The position numbers and the translations under genes were made by a program. From positions 422,466-486,465 of the forward strand of contig JAHHHD010000001.1 in the NCBI GenBank assembly GCA_019359505.1: DNA of 64,000 nucleotides, in the 5' to 3' direction. The stretch is from Drouetiella hepatica Uher 2000/2452. GTDB lineage: Bacteria; Cyanobacteriota; Cyanobacteriia; Elainellales; Elainellaceae. Positions 8,713 to 18,058 of the stretch are shown here, piece after piece. The notes under the pieces are model-generated. The model made no database searches, was not told the origin of the DNA, and was given only the letters and a program-made list of their open reading frames with translations. The stretch's first letter is position 1, and each line of letters opens with the position of its first letter.

Positions 8713-10125
8713 CTATACAGATTGAGAGAAAGTTGCGATTGCGGGGGCAGACACCACATTTTGGGCTTCTAGGAATGCTGCGGCTCGCAAGATTAACGCC
8801 TCATTGTAAGGAGCAGCGATGATTTGCACCCCGATCGGTAGGGCATGAGGTCTCTGAATCGGCACCGACAGAATCGGTAAGCCAATAAATGAAAGGGGTT
8901 GGGTGAATATTCCCAAGTTAGGACGCACCAACATCTCCTGTCCATCCAATGTCATCATTTGTTGACCAATTAGCGGTGCGGGGCAAGGAGTCGCCGGGGC
9001 CAAAATCAGATCCACCGACTGAAAAACTTCGCGAACGCGATCGCGGTACCAACGCCGAAACCGCTGCGCCTGCAAATACCAGGTGTTGGGAATCATGGTG
9101 CCCGCCAAAAAGCGATCGCGGGTCGCCGGATCAAAATCTTGAGGACGAGACTTCAGCCTTGCTAGGTGGAGATTGCTGCCTTCGCAGGCCGTAATGATAT
9201 ACGCCGAGGCTCTAGCGCGATCGGTTTCCGGCAGGATGACACGCTGAGTTGCGCCTAGCGCCAGCGCCACTTTTTCCACGGCAGCAAAAACTTCTGGTTC
9301 AGCACCACGGGTGAAGTAGTCGCCAGCGATCGCAATCCGCAGTCCCTCAATGCCCAGCCCTAGCTGCGGCAGACAAAACTCTGGCGATCGCTGTGTACAA
9401 ACCGGATCGTGGGGATCTGCGCCCTGCATCAGGTCAAAGCTTGCCGCAATGTCGCGTACCGATCGAGCAAACGGTCCCAGATGATCCAAGCTGCTGCAAA
9501 ACAGAAATGCGCCCGATCGAGAGATTCTGCCGTAGGTGGGCTTGAGTCCGAAAATGCCGCAAAAGGAAGAGGGGACGCGAATCGAGCCGTTGGTGTCGGA
9601 ACCTAAAGTCAGCGGCACCAGTCCTCCGGCAACTGCTGCTGCCGATCCGCCTGAAGACCCACCCGCCACTCGGCTTAAGTCATGGGGATTGTGAGTGTCG
9701 CCATAGTGGCTGTTTTCGGTGACAAAGCCATAGGCATATTCATCCATATTCAGGGCACCCACCAAAACGGCTCCTGCTTGTTTCAATGCCGTGACGGTGA
9801 AGGCATCCTCAGTGGCAGGCGGGCGATCTTGATTGATCTTGGAACCAGACAGAGTTGGCAGACCTTTGATATCCAGCAAATTTTTGACGGCGAACGGCAC
9901 CCCTGCCAAACTGCCTGGATCTTTGCCTTGGGCGATCGCCTTATCCACTGCTTGCGCATCGGCGATCGCCTGTTCCTTCAAAACGGCTGTGAAGCTGTTT
10001 AAAGCCGGATCATGCTTTGCGATCCGATCCAAAGACGACCGAACAACCGTTTCTGCACTAATCTCTTGCGATCGTACTGCTGTAGCAATAGCGATCGCGT
10101 CTGCCTGTTCCAAGTTGATTGCCAT
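8713..10125 (-). CDS. atzE: AtzE-family amidohydrolase (amidase signature enzyme)
   Basis: 470 residues. The amidase-signature triad region is intact: lysine in [14 protein letters not shown], the glycine/serine stretch [14 protein letters not shown], and the nucleophile loop [16 protein letters not shown]. The AtzE-specific context [33 protein letters not shown] and a final [11 protein letters not shown] favours AtzE over GatA. AtzE hydrolyses 1-carboxybiuret in cyanuric-acid breakdown and needs the small subunit AtzG. An AtzG-like gene lies upstream at 11320-11508, but two other genes sit between them. I see no cyanuric acid hydrolase in the window, so the physiological substrate may be another amide. 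Confidence 0.8.
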   Translation of the reverse strand: MAINLEQADAIAIATAVRSQEISAETVVRSSLDRIAKHDPALNSFTAVLKEQAIADAQAVDKAIAQGKDPGSLAGVPFAVKNLLDIKGLPTLSGSKINQDRPPATEDAFTVTALKQAGAVLVGALNMDEYAYGFVTENSHYGDTHNPHDLSRVAGGSSGGSAAAVAGGLVPLTLGSDTNGSIRVPSSFCGIFGLKPTYGRISRSGAFLFCSSLDHLGPFARSVRDIAASFDLMQGADPHDPVCTQRSPEFCLPQLGLGIEGLRIAIAGDYFTRGAEPEVFAAVEKVALALGATQRVILPETDRARASAYIITACEGSNLHLARLKSRPQDFDPATRDRFLAGTMIPNTWYLQAQRFRRWYRDRVREVFQSVDLILAPATPCPAPLIGQQMMTLDGQEMLVRPNLGIFTQPLSFIGLPILSVPIQRPHALPIGVQIIAAPYNEALILRAAAFLEAQNVVSAPAIATFSQSV

Positions 10126-10245
10126 TCCTGATTCCTAAGGTGAACTTACAGTTTAAATAGCAGCAAATAGCTGCTCTGGTATAGCGATCGCTCTTCTTCC
10201 GCTGATCTAACGCAGTATTCGGCTACGTACTCACGTTTATAGACT

Positions 10246-10860
10246 TTACCCTACGAAAGCCAGCACTCCTTCGCCATGCCCTGCGCTCAATGCATAGAAA
10301 GCTCTCAGCTTCTCAAAATCTTCTTGTACCCATTTGCAGCAGTCTTCATTTTCCTCGACATGAATCTTGTAAATTTCAGCTTCTCTCATTGCCTGTGGAT
10401 TCCAGTGAGAACGAAGCATTTCTAGGGTTACTGTCTCTAGCTTGTCTTGAACATGACATACTTCAACTGGAGACAGGTAACGAATAGGAAAACCGATCGT
10501 GGTTTGGGTTGCCTCGTTCAGTATCTCACCGCCAAATATTGCCTTCTCAACCCAATGAGTCCAGTCTTTTGGTTCGCCCTTTCGCCGTCCTTCTGAGAGC
10601 AGATAGTAGAGCATATCCCAGCTGCGACCCAGGTACAGGTTTCGATGTTCAATTCCCGGATAATGATCAATTGCCTGACGTACCTCATGAACAAACTCAA
10701 TGAAGAGTTGATCATTAGCACGATGGTCTAACTCCTCCTGGGATGTTAGAGCATAGGATTTGAAAAACTCAAGATTGGCGCCAAAATCTGGTTCATGACG
10801 CGATCGTGCAAGCAGTCTGCAAGCATCAGGCATTGACTGAAAGCGAAGGTCTAACCCCAT
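10246..10860 (-). CDS. DUF1877 family protein
   Basis: 204 residues opening MGLDLRFQSMPDACRLLARS, with NLYLGRSWDMLYYLLSEGR, AIFGGEILN and YLSPVEVCHVQDKL, the signature of the YfbM-type DUF1877 family of soluble proteins of unknown function. These often occur in mobile or polymorphic-toxin neighbourhoods, possibly as immunity proteins; that role is only inferred. The start codon is four bases past the stop of the membrane-protein gene upstream, so the two are probably co-transcribed. The pair looks inserted between atzG and atzE. Confidence 0.75.
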   Translation of the reverse strand: MGLDLRFQSMPDACRLLARSRHEPDFGANLEFFKSYALTSQEELDHRANDQLFIEFVHEVRQAIDHYPGIEHRNLYLGRSWDMLYYLLSEGRRKGEPKDWTHWVEKAIFGGEILNEATQTTIGFPIRYLSPVEVCHVQDKLETVTLEMLRSHWNPQAMREAEIYKIHVEENEDCCKWVQEDFEKLRAFYALSAGHGEGVLAFVG

Positions 10861-10864
10861 AGCT

Positions 10865-11248
10865 TCAATGCACCCTCAACCACCGCCAATATATTATGGC
10901 TCCTACGATTACACCCAAAGACGGTAGAATTCCGATCGCTACAACCGATGATTCGGCTATGTTGGATGAAATTGAATAAACGCACTTCTTGGATTCCTCG
11001 TTGCATGCGATTGCCACCATAGCAGTCAAAAGCGTTAGCAACAGCCCACTTGACCAACCACATAGCGTACAGAAAAGAATTAAATTAACTTCATCATCGT
11101 CATTATTGGTTTTTGATTTAACAAACTGATAAACGATGAAACTAATGATGAAGGCAAACACTATTCCTATAACTGTGCCAAATAGCGCAAATAAACTGAG
11201 ACCTAGCCATTTAAACCCCTCCCAATCTCCACTTCCGAGATGATCCAT
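10865..11248 (-). CDS. Three-helix membrane protein of unknown function
   Basis: 127 residues, unrecognised. Hydrophobic segments lie at about 14-43 (LSLFALFGTVIGIVFAFIIS), 56-83 and 98-122, with an acidic NNDDDE loop and the cysteine pair C61/C64 in between, and another pair around residues 84-92. The DNA is visibly more A+T-rich than its neighbours and, with the next gene, lacks GCGATCGC from about 10,250 to 11,380. With the DUF1877 gene only four bases downstream it may form an acquired two-gene cassette. Confidence 0.55.
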   Translation of the reverse strand: MDHLGSGDWEGFKWLGLSLFALFGTVIGIVFAFIISFIVYQFVKSKTNNDDDEVNLILFCTLCGWSSGLLLTLLTAMVAIACNEESKKCVYSISSNIAESSVVAIGILPSLGVIVGAIIYWRWLRVH

Positions 11249-11319
11249 AATCTGGATGAGCTTCTCTAAGACAAACTAACTGCTGTTTACCCAACTAATA
11301 CGTTAGCGGCACTTTCAAG

Positions 11320-11508
11320 CTAAGGTTGGAAAACTGGAGCAGCCTCAATTTCATCAGACAATTCAAACTCCATCACCCGCTGAGCGATCGCCGCATTTCG
11401 TTCCATGTTGGCAATTACGCCGGGTCGATGCTCAGGGTCAAGCGTCAGCCCAATCAGCTGAGCCATAAGATCAGCCAGTGAGTCTAGAGCGATCGGCGAG
11501 TCAGACAT
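11320..11508 (-). CDS. atzG: AtzG-like small amidase subunit (DUF4089)
   Basis: 62 residues with the DUF4089 pattern: LIGLTLDPEHRPGVIANMER, then a helix, then VMEFELSDEIEAAPVFQP at the C-terminus. AtzG is a GatC-like helper that binds AtzE and is normally encoded directly next to it. Here it is the first gene of a same-strand run whose fourth gene is the AtzE-like amidase, so pairing is likely even though two genes intervene. Confidence 0.75.
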   Translation of the reverse strand: MSDSPIALDSLADLMAQLIGLTLDPEHRPGVIANMERNAAIAQRVMEFELSDEIEAAPVFQP

Positions 11509-11618
11509 AGTTTTTTCCTAAAACAACTCACAAACCATAAACGATATCCGCATAGAGTACTGTAGCGGAACTCACGGGCAAAGAGAGAGCTGTTTCAGAA
11601 AGAGTTAATTTGCCGGAT

Positions 11619-12791
11619 TCAGTCGCTATCCGTTGCGGATTCATTGACATCTCGGTATAAAGCCCGCAAGTCTTGCTTTGTCGTGCGGCGAGAGGGACGG
11701 CGATATTTTTTGCGATCGAGCATTGGCTCCGTCTGCACCAGCCCTTCGCCCCGGTTTTTGGCCTTGGTAGTAGATTCGGCATCGCCCGATCGATCGATCG
11801 CCGTTTGGTAGACGATCGCCTCCTCCAAAAACGTCAGGTAGTATTCGTAGCGCTCCCAATCCCCTCGCACCACGCAGTTTGGCTCATCTCGATGAAGGCA
11901 GTTGCTAAATTGACAGGAGGCGGCATCCAGACGCTGACGGGCTTCAGGGAAATACTGAGCCAGGTCAACCGGGGCGCAGTTGAGATCGGGTTGATTGAAT
12001 CCTGGAGTATCTGCAATTAGCCCGCCTAACGGAAGCTGAAATAGCTCTACGTGCCTTGTGGTGTGGCGACCTCGGCTTAGCTTTCCAGAGACAGTATTGA
12101 CCCGCTGCGCCAGGTCAGGAATTAAATAATTGGTCAGGCTAGACTTGCCAACTCCTGAAGGTCCGCAAACCACCGTTATCCGATCGCTCAGATGCGAGTA
12201 AAGCAAATCCAGCCCCATACTCTCCCGAAGGCTGACAATCACCGGATCGTAGCCCCACGCTTGGAGGCGATCGCGCCACTGCTGCCGAGCGGCGGCTGTG
12301 ATTAAGTCACCCTTGTTCAAGCACAGCAGCACAGGTATCTCGGTAGACTCAGCTTTCACCAAAAATCGGCTGAGCTGGAACGGGTCGATCGTCGGCTCTT
12401 CCAGGGCAAACACCAGCAGAATTTGATCGACATTGGCGATCGGTGGACGATCAAGCTCAGTCCCGCGAGGAAGCACCTGCGAGATTGCCGCCCTGCCATC
12501 TGTCCAATCGATTTCTTCTACTTGAACGCGATCGCCTACTGCCACCTGTTGCCCCATTTTTTTAAGGCGAGTGCGACGGGTACACAGCAGCGTTACTTCT
12601 TTCGGTTCAGAAGAAGCTTGGTCAGAATAAGACTGTTCAGAAGAAGCTTGTCCAGAATAAGGCGCAGAGCAGGACGTATCTAGCCGCACCCAGTAATAAT
12701 TTGCCTGTACCGCCAAAACGATGCCCAAAAAATCCTGAGATGCTGTCTGCACAACCTCTGAGGCATCGCCCATTTCACCCCGGCTCAGCAT
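11619..12791 (-). CDS. rsgA: Small ribosomal subunit biogenesis GTPase RsgA
   Basis: 390 residues, with the circularly permuted G-motif order of RsgA: CLNKGDLI (G4), then GPSGVGKSSLTN (G1), then DTPGFNQPDL (G3). An N-terminal OB fold (AVGDRVQVEEIDW) precedes it and the zinc-binding CQFSNCLHRDEPNC follows. RsgA checks 30S subunit maturation. Near residue 45 an 11-residue segment is duplicated (YSGQASSE / YSDQASSE), a local insertion in the OB domain. The start ATG 12791 overlaps the tusA stop by seven bases, indicating coupling. Confidence 0.95.
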   Translation of the reverse strand: MLSRGEMGDASEVVQTASQDFLGIVLAVQANYYWVRLDTSCSAPYSGQASSEQSYSDQASSEPKEVTLLCTRRTRLKKMGQQVAVGDRVQVEEIDWTDGRAAISQVLPRGTELDRPPIANVDQILLVFALEEPTIDPFQLSRFLVKAESTEIPVLLCLNKGDLITAAARQQWRDRLQAWGYDPVIVSLRESMGLDLLYSHLSDRITVVCGPSGVGKSSLTNYLIPDLAQRVNTVSGKLSRGRHTTRHVELFQLPLGGLIADTPGFNQPDLNCAPVDLAQYFPEARQRLDAASCQFSNCLHRDEPNCVVRGDWERYEYYLTFLEEAIVYQTAIDRSGDAESTTKAKNRGEGLVQTEPMLDRKKYRRPSRRTTKQDLRALYRDVNESATDSD

Positions 12792-13054
12792 TCAGAGCTT
12801 TCAGCAATGGGGGTGACAGGGCGACGAACTTGAACGGCAAAAAAATCAGCGCGATCGTCAATATGCTCAATGCTGTAGCCTTCCATCGTCAGGCTGTCAG
12901 GCACCTGCTCCATTGGCTCACCAGAATCTAGCCAGACTTCTAGCAAAGATCCAGGCAACATTTTTTCTAGACGCAGCTTAGCTCGAACAAAATTAAGAGG
13001 ACAAGGCGTTCCGCGCAGGTCAAGCTGGGCATCAGGTGCGGTCATTTGGCTCAT
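12785..13054 (-). CDS. tusA: TusA-family sulfurtransferase-like protein
   Basis: 89 residues. The TusA core is [20 protein letters not shown]; the active-site cysteine lies in CPLN rather than the canonical CPxP, as is usual in the cyanobacterial dnaJ-linked form. It ends with a beta strand FFAVQVRR. TusA proteins relay sulfur for tRNA thiolation or cofactor synthesis. Its ATG overlaps the dnaJ stop by four bases (ATGA). Confidence 0.9.
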   Translation of the reverse strand: MSQMTAPDAQLDLRGTPCPLNFVRAKLRLEKMLPGSLLEVWLDSGEPMEQVPDSLTMEGYSIEHIDDRADFFAVQVRRPVTPIAESSEC

Positions 13055-14184
13055 CCGCGAAACAGCCCCCCCAGAAATTCGTTGATGCCGCCCCCTTTGC
13101 TGAGGCGATCGCCTCGAATCTTCGCCAGTTTCTCCAGCAGCTCTCGCTCTTCAGTATTGATGCGAGTCGGAATATCAATGATTAGCGTGATCAGATGATC
13201 ACCTCGGCTGACCGGATTGCCCAAGCGAGGCACGCCCCGATTTTCTAAGGGAATCACCGTATTGGGCTGAGTGCCTGGAGCAATGGTGACTTCGACAGGC
13301 CCATCTACAGTGTTGGCTTCAATGCGATCGCCCAAAATGGCTTGCAGGTAGCTAATCTTGACCTCCGACAGGATATTGATCCCATCCCGCTGAAACTCTG
13401 CATCCTCGTTGACAAACAGATAGACATACAGATCGCCCGCAGGGCCGCCCCGCTGACCCGAATCCCCCTCATTGGAAACTCTCAGTCGCGTACCGTTATC
13501 CACGCCGGGGGGAATGTTAATCTTCAGCTTCTTCGCTTCCTGCTTCTGACCCGCACCGCCGCAGGTTTCGCATTTCTCTTCGATTACCTGACCACTGCCA
13601 TTACAGGTCGGGCAAGCCGACACTTGAGCAAAACTACCGAAGGGGGTGCGGGTGGTGCGGCGAACCTGCCCTACTCCCCCGCAGTTTGAACAGACGCGCG
13701 GCTGCGTCTCTGGCTTCGCGCCAGAGCCACTGCAGGTTGTACAAGTTTCTAAATGGCTAATGCGAATTTCTTTTTCGCCACCAAAAATTGCCTCTCGGAA
13801 ATCCAGCTTCAAGTCCAGACGCAGATCATCGCCTCTCACGGGACTCCGCCGCCGAGACTGCTGTTGTTGACCGCCCATGCCGCCAAAGCCGCTGAAGAAA
13901 CTGTTGAAAATTTCTTCAAAACCGCCCAAGTCGCTAAAGTCTTGATATCCTGCTCCGCCCGCTCCCGCTACGCCTGCTTCGCCAAATCGATCGTAGCGCG
14001 CCCGCGTCTCAGGCTCCGAAAGCACCTCGTAGGCTTTATTGATTTCTTTAAAGCGCTCCTCAGCCCCCGGATCTTTGTTGACATCCGGGTGGTATTTGCG
14101 AGCCAACTTGCGATAGGCTCGCTTGATTTCCTCTTTATCTACGCTGCGAGGAACACCAAGGATTTCGTAGTAGTCACCTGCCAT
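13051..14184 (-). CDS. dnaJ: Molecular chaperone DnaJ (type I)
   Basis: 377 residues. The J domain carries HPD at residues 32-34, followed by a G/F-rich linker with GGMGGQQQQ. Four CxxCxGxG zinc-binding modules run from CTTCSGSG to CETCGGAG, followed by the two substrate-binding beta domains. All key residues are intact. It is the third gene of the grpE-dnaK-dnaJ-tusA-rsgA set and would stimulate the DnaK ATPase encoded next door. Confidence 0.97.
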   Translation of the reverse strand: MAGDYYEILGVPRSVDKEEIKRAYRKLARKYHPDVNKDPGAEERFKEINKAYEVLSEPETRARYDRFGEAGVAGAGGAGYQDFSDLGGFEEIFNSFFSGFGGMGGQQQQSRRRSPVRGDDLRLDLKLDFREAIFGGEKEIRISHLETCTTCSGSGAKPETQPRVCSNCGGVGQVRRTTRTPFGSFAQVSACPTCNGSGQVIEEKCETCGGAGQKQEAKKLKINIPPGVDNGTRLRVSNEGDSGQRGGPAGDLYVYLFVNEDAEFQRDGINILSEVKISYLQAILGDRIEANTVDGPVEVTIAPGTQPNTVIPLENRGVPRLGNPVSRGDHLITLIIDIPTRINTEERELLEKLAKIRGDRLSKGGGINEFLGGLFRG

Positions 14185-14470
14185 AGAGCGCTAGTTCAAA
14201 AATAGTAGGAATTATGCAATTACGTTCACGATAAGGGGACAAGACCTAAGATGACAAGGCTGGATTACCGAATCTCCTGCCCTTGCTTCCCAACTATCTG
14301 CTTCTATCCTAAACTAATCGATCGCACAAAAGACTTTATTTAAGACGCTAGCCCTGTTTCAAACAAGCGGCTTGTTTTCGTAGCAGCGCTTAATCTCCTG
14401 CAAAAAACACACGGCTCTGGAGCGGCTGCTTTTCAATATTTTGCATTAGAGTTAGCTCAGTCAGAAGGGT

Positions 14471-16441
14471 CTAGTCAACGGCTTCATAGTCGGCTGTAAT
14501 CGTTTCATCATCTACAAAGTCTGTAGAATAGCCTGGGTATTCGAGGGTGGCAGCTTCTGCCTCTGGATGACCATTTGACCAAGGCGCAGCATGGTTGGCG
14601 TGATCAACATAAGATTCGGCATCACCCGGCTGAGCCTGATTGTAGACCGCCTCGCCGATCGCCAGAAGCGACTGTTGCAATGCGTCAAGATACTGGCGCA
14701 ATACCTCTACTTCAATTGTGCGATCGCTAACGGCAGCTCGCAGCCCTGCTATCCGCTGAGCCGCATCGGCTCTCAGGTCGTCGCTAATAAAGGCTGCATT
14801 ATCTCGCAGCGTGGATTCATAGGTATAGAACAGCGTGTCTGCTTGGTTGCGCAACGCAATAATCTGCTTACGGCGATCGTCATCCTCAGCAAATAGCTCG
14901 GCTTCCTGGCGCATCCGCTCGATTTCTGTGTCGCTCAAACCGCCTGTGTTGGAGATCATGACGCTCTGCTCTCGCCCTGTGCCTTTGTCGCGTGCAGACA
15001 CCTGCAAAATACCGTTGGCATTAATTTCAAAGGTGACTTCAATTTGCGGAACGCCTCTAGGTGCAGGAGGAATGCCCGTTAATTGGAACTTGCCAAGACT
15101 CTTGTTGTCTTTTGCCAGCGCCCGTTCGCCCTGCAAAGCATGGACTTCTACCGAAGTTTGCCCATCTGTCGCCGTGGAAAAGACCTGAGCCTTGCTGGTG
15201 GGAATGGTGGTGTTGCGTTCAATAATGCGGGTAAACACCTCGCCCAGAGTTTCAATACCCATCGACAGCGGGGTAACATCTAGCAGCAGCAGGTCTTTAA
15301 CTTCGCCACCCAAAACGCCTGCCTGAATTGCTGCACCCAGCGCCACCGCCTCATCCGGATTCACAGAGCGATCGGGGATTTTGCCGCCAAAGTAGCTCTT
15401 GATCGCTTCCTGCACGGCGGGCATTCGGGTTGAGCCACCCACCAAAATGATCCGATCGATTTGGTCAGGAGCCAGATCGCAGTCTTTGAGCGCCTGACTG
15501 ACTGGATCGATCGTGGACTGAACCAAATGACCGACGAGTTCCTCAAAGGTAGCGCGAGACAGCTCCATTTCTAGGTGTTTGGGGCCTGACTCATCTGCCG
15601 TAATAAACGGTAGGTTGACGGTAGTGGTCAGCATGGTAGACAGCTCAATCTTGGCTTTCTCCGCCGCCTCTCGCAACCGCTGTAGCGCCATTTTGTCGGT
15701 CGATAAATTGATGCTTTCCTGCTCTCGGAACCTCTCCATTAGCCAGCGCACCAAGACGTTGTCAAAGTCATCGCCGCCCAGATGGTTGTTGCCAGAGGTG
15801 GCTTTCACCTCAAATACACCCTCACCCAACTGCAAGACCGAAACGTCGAACGTGCCGCCGCCCAAGTCAAATACAAGCACAGTTTGATCCTGTTCTTGTT
15901 TATCTAACCCATAGGATAAGGCCGCCGCAGTCGGCTCGTTAATAATGCGCAGGACTTCTAATCCGGCGATCGTCCCTGCATCTTTGGTCGCCTGTCTTTG
16001 GGCATCGGTAAAATAGGCGGGAACTGTGATCACAGCTTGGGTAACGTTTTCACCCAAGTAGCTTTCGGCATCCTGCTTCAGTTTTTGCAGAATCATCGCC
16101 GAAATTTCTTGCGGCGTGTAGGACTGTCCGCGAATTTGCACATCTACCGTATCGTCTTTGCCTCGTACGCAGGTGTAAGGCACCCGACTCCGCTCCGCTT
16201 CTGTATCGTTCCATCGGCGACCGATGAACCGCTTGATGCTAAATACGGTATTTTCGGCATTGGTAACGGCCTGCCGTTTGGCAAGCTGTCCGACAAGGCG
16301 TTCTCCAGTTTTGCCAAACCCCACAATGCTAGGAGCTGTGCGCCCGCCCTCAGAGTTAGAGATCACGACGGGCTTCCCGCCTTCTAGGACAGCAACACAG
16401 CTATTGGTGGTGCCTAGATCGATACCAATGACTTTTCCCAT
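14471..16441 (-). CDS. dnaK: Molecular chaperone DnaK (DnaK2-type)
   Basis: 656 residues. The actin-like ATPase domain starts [17 protein letters not shown] and contains [14 protein letters not shown] and [13 protein letters not shown]. The linker [15 protein letters not shown] leads into the substrate domain. The tail is acidic and ends EAVD rather than the EEVD-type motif of other Hsp70s. Position in the cluster with grpE and dnaJ identifies it as the housekeeping DnaK2 type. I found no CIRCE element upstream, as is usual for cyanobacterial dnaK2. Confidence 0.97.
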   Translation of the reverse strand: MGKVIGIDLGTTNSCVAVLEGGKPVVISNSEGGRTAPSIVGFGKTGERLVGQLAKRQAVTNAENTVFSIKRFIGRRWNDTEAERSRVPYTCVRGKDDTVDVQIRGQSYTPQEISAMILQKLKQDAESYLGENVTQAVITVPAYFTDAQRQATKDAGTIAGLEVLRIINEPTAAALSYGLDKQEQDQTVLVFDLGGGTFDVSVLQLGEGVFEVKATSGNNHLGGDDFDNVLVRWLMERFREQESINLSTDKMALQRLREAAEKAKIELSTMLTTTVNLPFITADESGPKHLEMELSRATFEELVGHLVQSTIDPVSQALKDCDLAPDQIDRIILVGGSTRMPAVQEAIKSYFGGKIPDRSVNPDEAVALGAAIQAGVLGGEVKDLLLLDVTPLSMGIETLGEVFTRIIERNTTIPTSKAQVFSTATDGQTSVEVHALQGERALAKDNKSLGKFQLTGIPPAPRGVPQIEVTFEINANGILQVSARDKGTGREQSVMISNTGGLSDTEIERMRQEAELFAEDDDRRKQIIALRNQADTLFYTYESTLRDNAAFISDDLRADAAQRIAGLRAAVSDRTIEVEVLRQYLDALQQSLLAIGEAVYNQAQPGDAESYVDHANHAAPWSNGHPEAEAATLEYPGYSTDFVDDETITADYEAVD

Positions 16442-16648
16442 AATTCGCGGCTACGTAGTTTCTAAGTGATGAGCGAACAACTGCGGATGAATTCACCCCA
16501 TCTTCAGCCAGTATTCCGCAATTATCCGGGAATGTTATCAGTTGCTCTCAAAATTTCCTGAACAGAGTCTTTTTGAGAGAATAGCTTCCTCTTAGGCAGA
16601 TTGTTAAAGCCCCTTCAGACGGTAGATTTGGCTTTGTCTCAATTAGAG

Positions 16649-17371
16649 CTAGTTCGTGGATTCTTCCCCTGTTTCGCCCGGTTCTGGAGCTGCCGCAACT
16701 TTGACCATGGCGTGACGAAGAACGCGATCGCCCATCACGTATCCCCGCATCAGCTCTTCCATGATCGTGCCTTCAGGAAACTCATCAGTCGGCTGACTGG
16801 CGAGGGCTGAATGCAGGTTAGGATCGAACTCTTGCCCTTCCGTTCGCATGGGAGAAACTCCCAGCTTCTTCATTGCATCTACGAGCTGCTTGTAAACGCC
16901 CTGATAGCTCTTGTGAATATTCATTTCGCTATCGGTTTGGGGCTTGATTTGTGCCCGCGCCCGTTCAAAGTTATCTACAACGGGCAGCAGCTCCTTCAGC
17001 GTCGAGCTTTTAGTTTCCTGCTCTTCCCGTTCCTTGTCTTTTTGAGTGCGCTTGCGGAAGTTCTCAAAATCTGCGGCTAGACGCACGTACTGACCTGTGC
17101 GGTCTTCTAGCTGAGCTTTCAGGGCTTCGATCGACTGATTGAGTTCGGCGATCGTTACCTGAAAACCTGCTTGCTCGGTAGAGACACCCTGATTATCCGA
17201 TGTCTCTGAATTCTCAGAAGTTCCTTCTGGACTCAAATCAAAGGGTTCGAGTTCTGGATCTAGCGCAAATTCTTCTTGGGCATTTGTCACCTGAGCTGCT
17301 ACAGCCTCCTGTGGCGTTGCGTCTGAATCCGTTGGTAGGTTTGTTTCAGCAGACATTGGCTCACTTTCCAT
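16649..17371 (-). CDS. grpE: Nucleotide exchange factor GrpE
   Basis: 240 residues. A long acidic N-terminal extension (rich in E, T, S) precedes the coiled coil and the core signature YVRLAADFENFRKRTQKDKE, then LLPVVDNFERA and the beta-domain TEGQEFDPNLHSALAS. It releases ADP from DnaK. First gene of the cluster; the promoter should lie in the divergent region to its right. ATG 17356 is an alternative start five codons in. Confidence 0.95.
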   Translation of the reverse strand: MESEPMSAETNLPTDSDATPQEAVAAQVTNAQEEFALDPELEPFDLSPEGTSENSETSDNQGVSTEQAGFQVTIAELNQSIEALKAQLEDRTGQYVRLAADFENFRKRTQKDKEREEQETKSSTLKELLPVVDNFERARAQIKPQTDSEMNIHKSYQGVYKQLVDAMKKLGVSPMRTEGQEFDPNLHSALASQPTDEFPEGTIMEELMRGYVMGDRVLRHAMVKVAAAPEPGETGEESTN

Positions 17372-18058
17372 CTTGATCTACAGTTTCCAAAAAGATTTTA
17401 GCTGCTGATCTCTAGGTGAGATCGAGTTATTTCTCTTTCATGCACAGCTTATCTATTCTGCCCTAAGTTTTGCCATTCATTGTTAAACTGCATAATCAAA
17501 CAGGCGATCGCTCTTTCAACATAGCTTAGAGCGCAAGTTGTCAGGGTAGACCGAAGGAAGAGCTGAACATAGTTGCAGAATGTAGCAGCAGAAACTTTCC
17601 TGACCTGAAAGCAGTCAAACTGAATGCAGGTGCCTGAATGCAGGTGCCTAAGCCCGAAGCCCGAAAGATTGAGCAAATGCCGTCCTGAAGCTCAAGGGAT
17701 GTCTCTGAGCTGATGTAGTGTGAACACGCTGCTCAAGGTTGTTGACTCAAAGTTATTGACTTAAAGTTATTGACTCAAAGTTATCGACTCAATGTTGAGA
17801 AGGCTAGGCGATCGCCCCGCGCTTAGCCAAAATCTTGACCTATTTATTGCTAGAGAATTTCCTGAAGGATGAGAAACGGGCTGGAATAGTGAATAAGCCC
17901 ATTTTGACTTCTTTGAAGGACTTTCTCGGTTCTGGTTAGTCCAGTCCATCAGGTTCGTGTTTTAACCCGATTGCTGATTTTGAAAGAGCTGCACGGCAAA
18001 CTTTTCAGAAAATCAGCAGGGTCAGAGCCTTACCGTCCATCAGAAGCTGTGGTTTGAG
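17372..18058. other. Divergent intergenic region with a 14-bp tandem repeat
   Basis: Separates grpE (minus) from the TPR protein gene (plus). A 6-bp inverted repeat GATCTC-TAGGT-GAGATC sits at 17407-17423, about 40 bases upstream of grpE. Four 14-bp units (AAAGTTATTGACTC and variants) run from 17735 to 17790. Short frames on the minus strand here have no recognisable content and I do not call them. Confidence 0.6.

Noticed and set aside
16442..17500. CIRCE (TTAGCACTC-N9-GAGTGCTAA) upstream of dnaK or grpE
   Set aside because: Looked for and not present; the GATCTC inverted repeat at 17407 is a different sequence.
17449..17676. 75-codon minus-strand frame upstream of grpE
   Set aside because: No ribosome-binding site, Cys/Ser-rich random-looking composition, lies in a promoter region.
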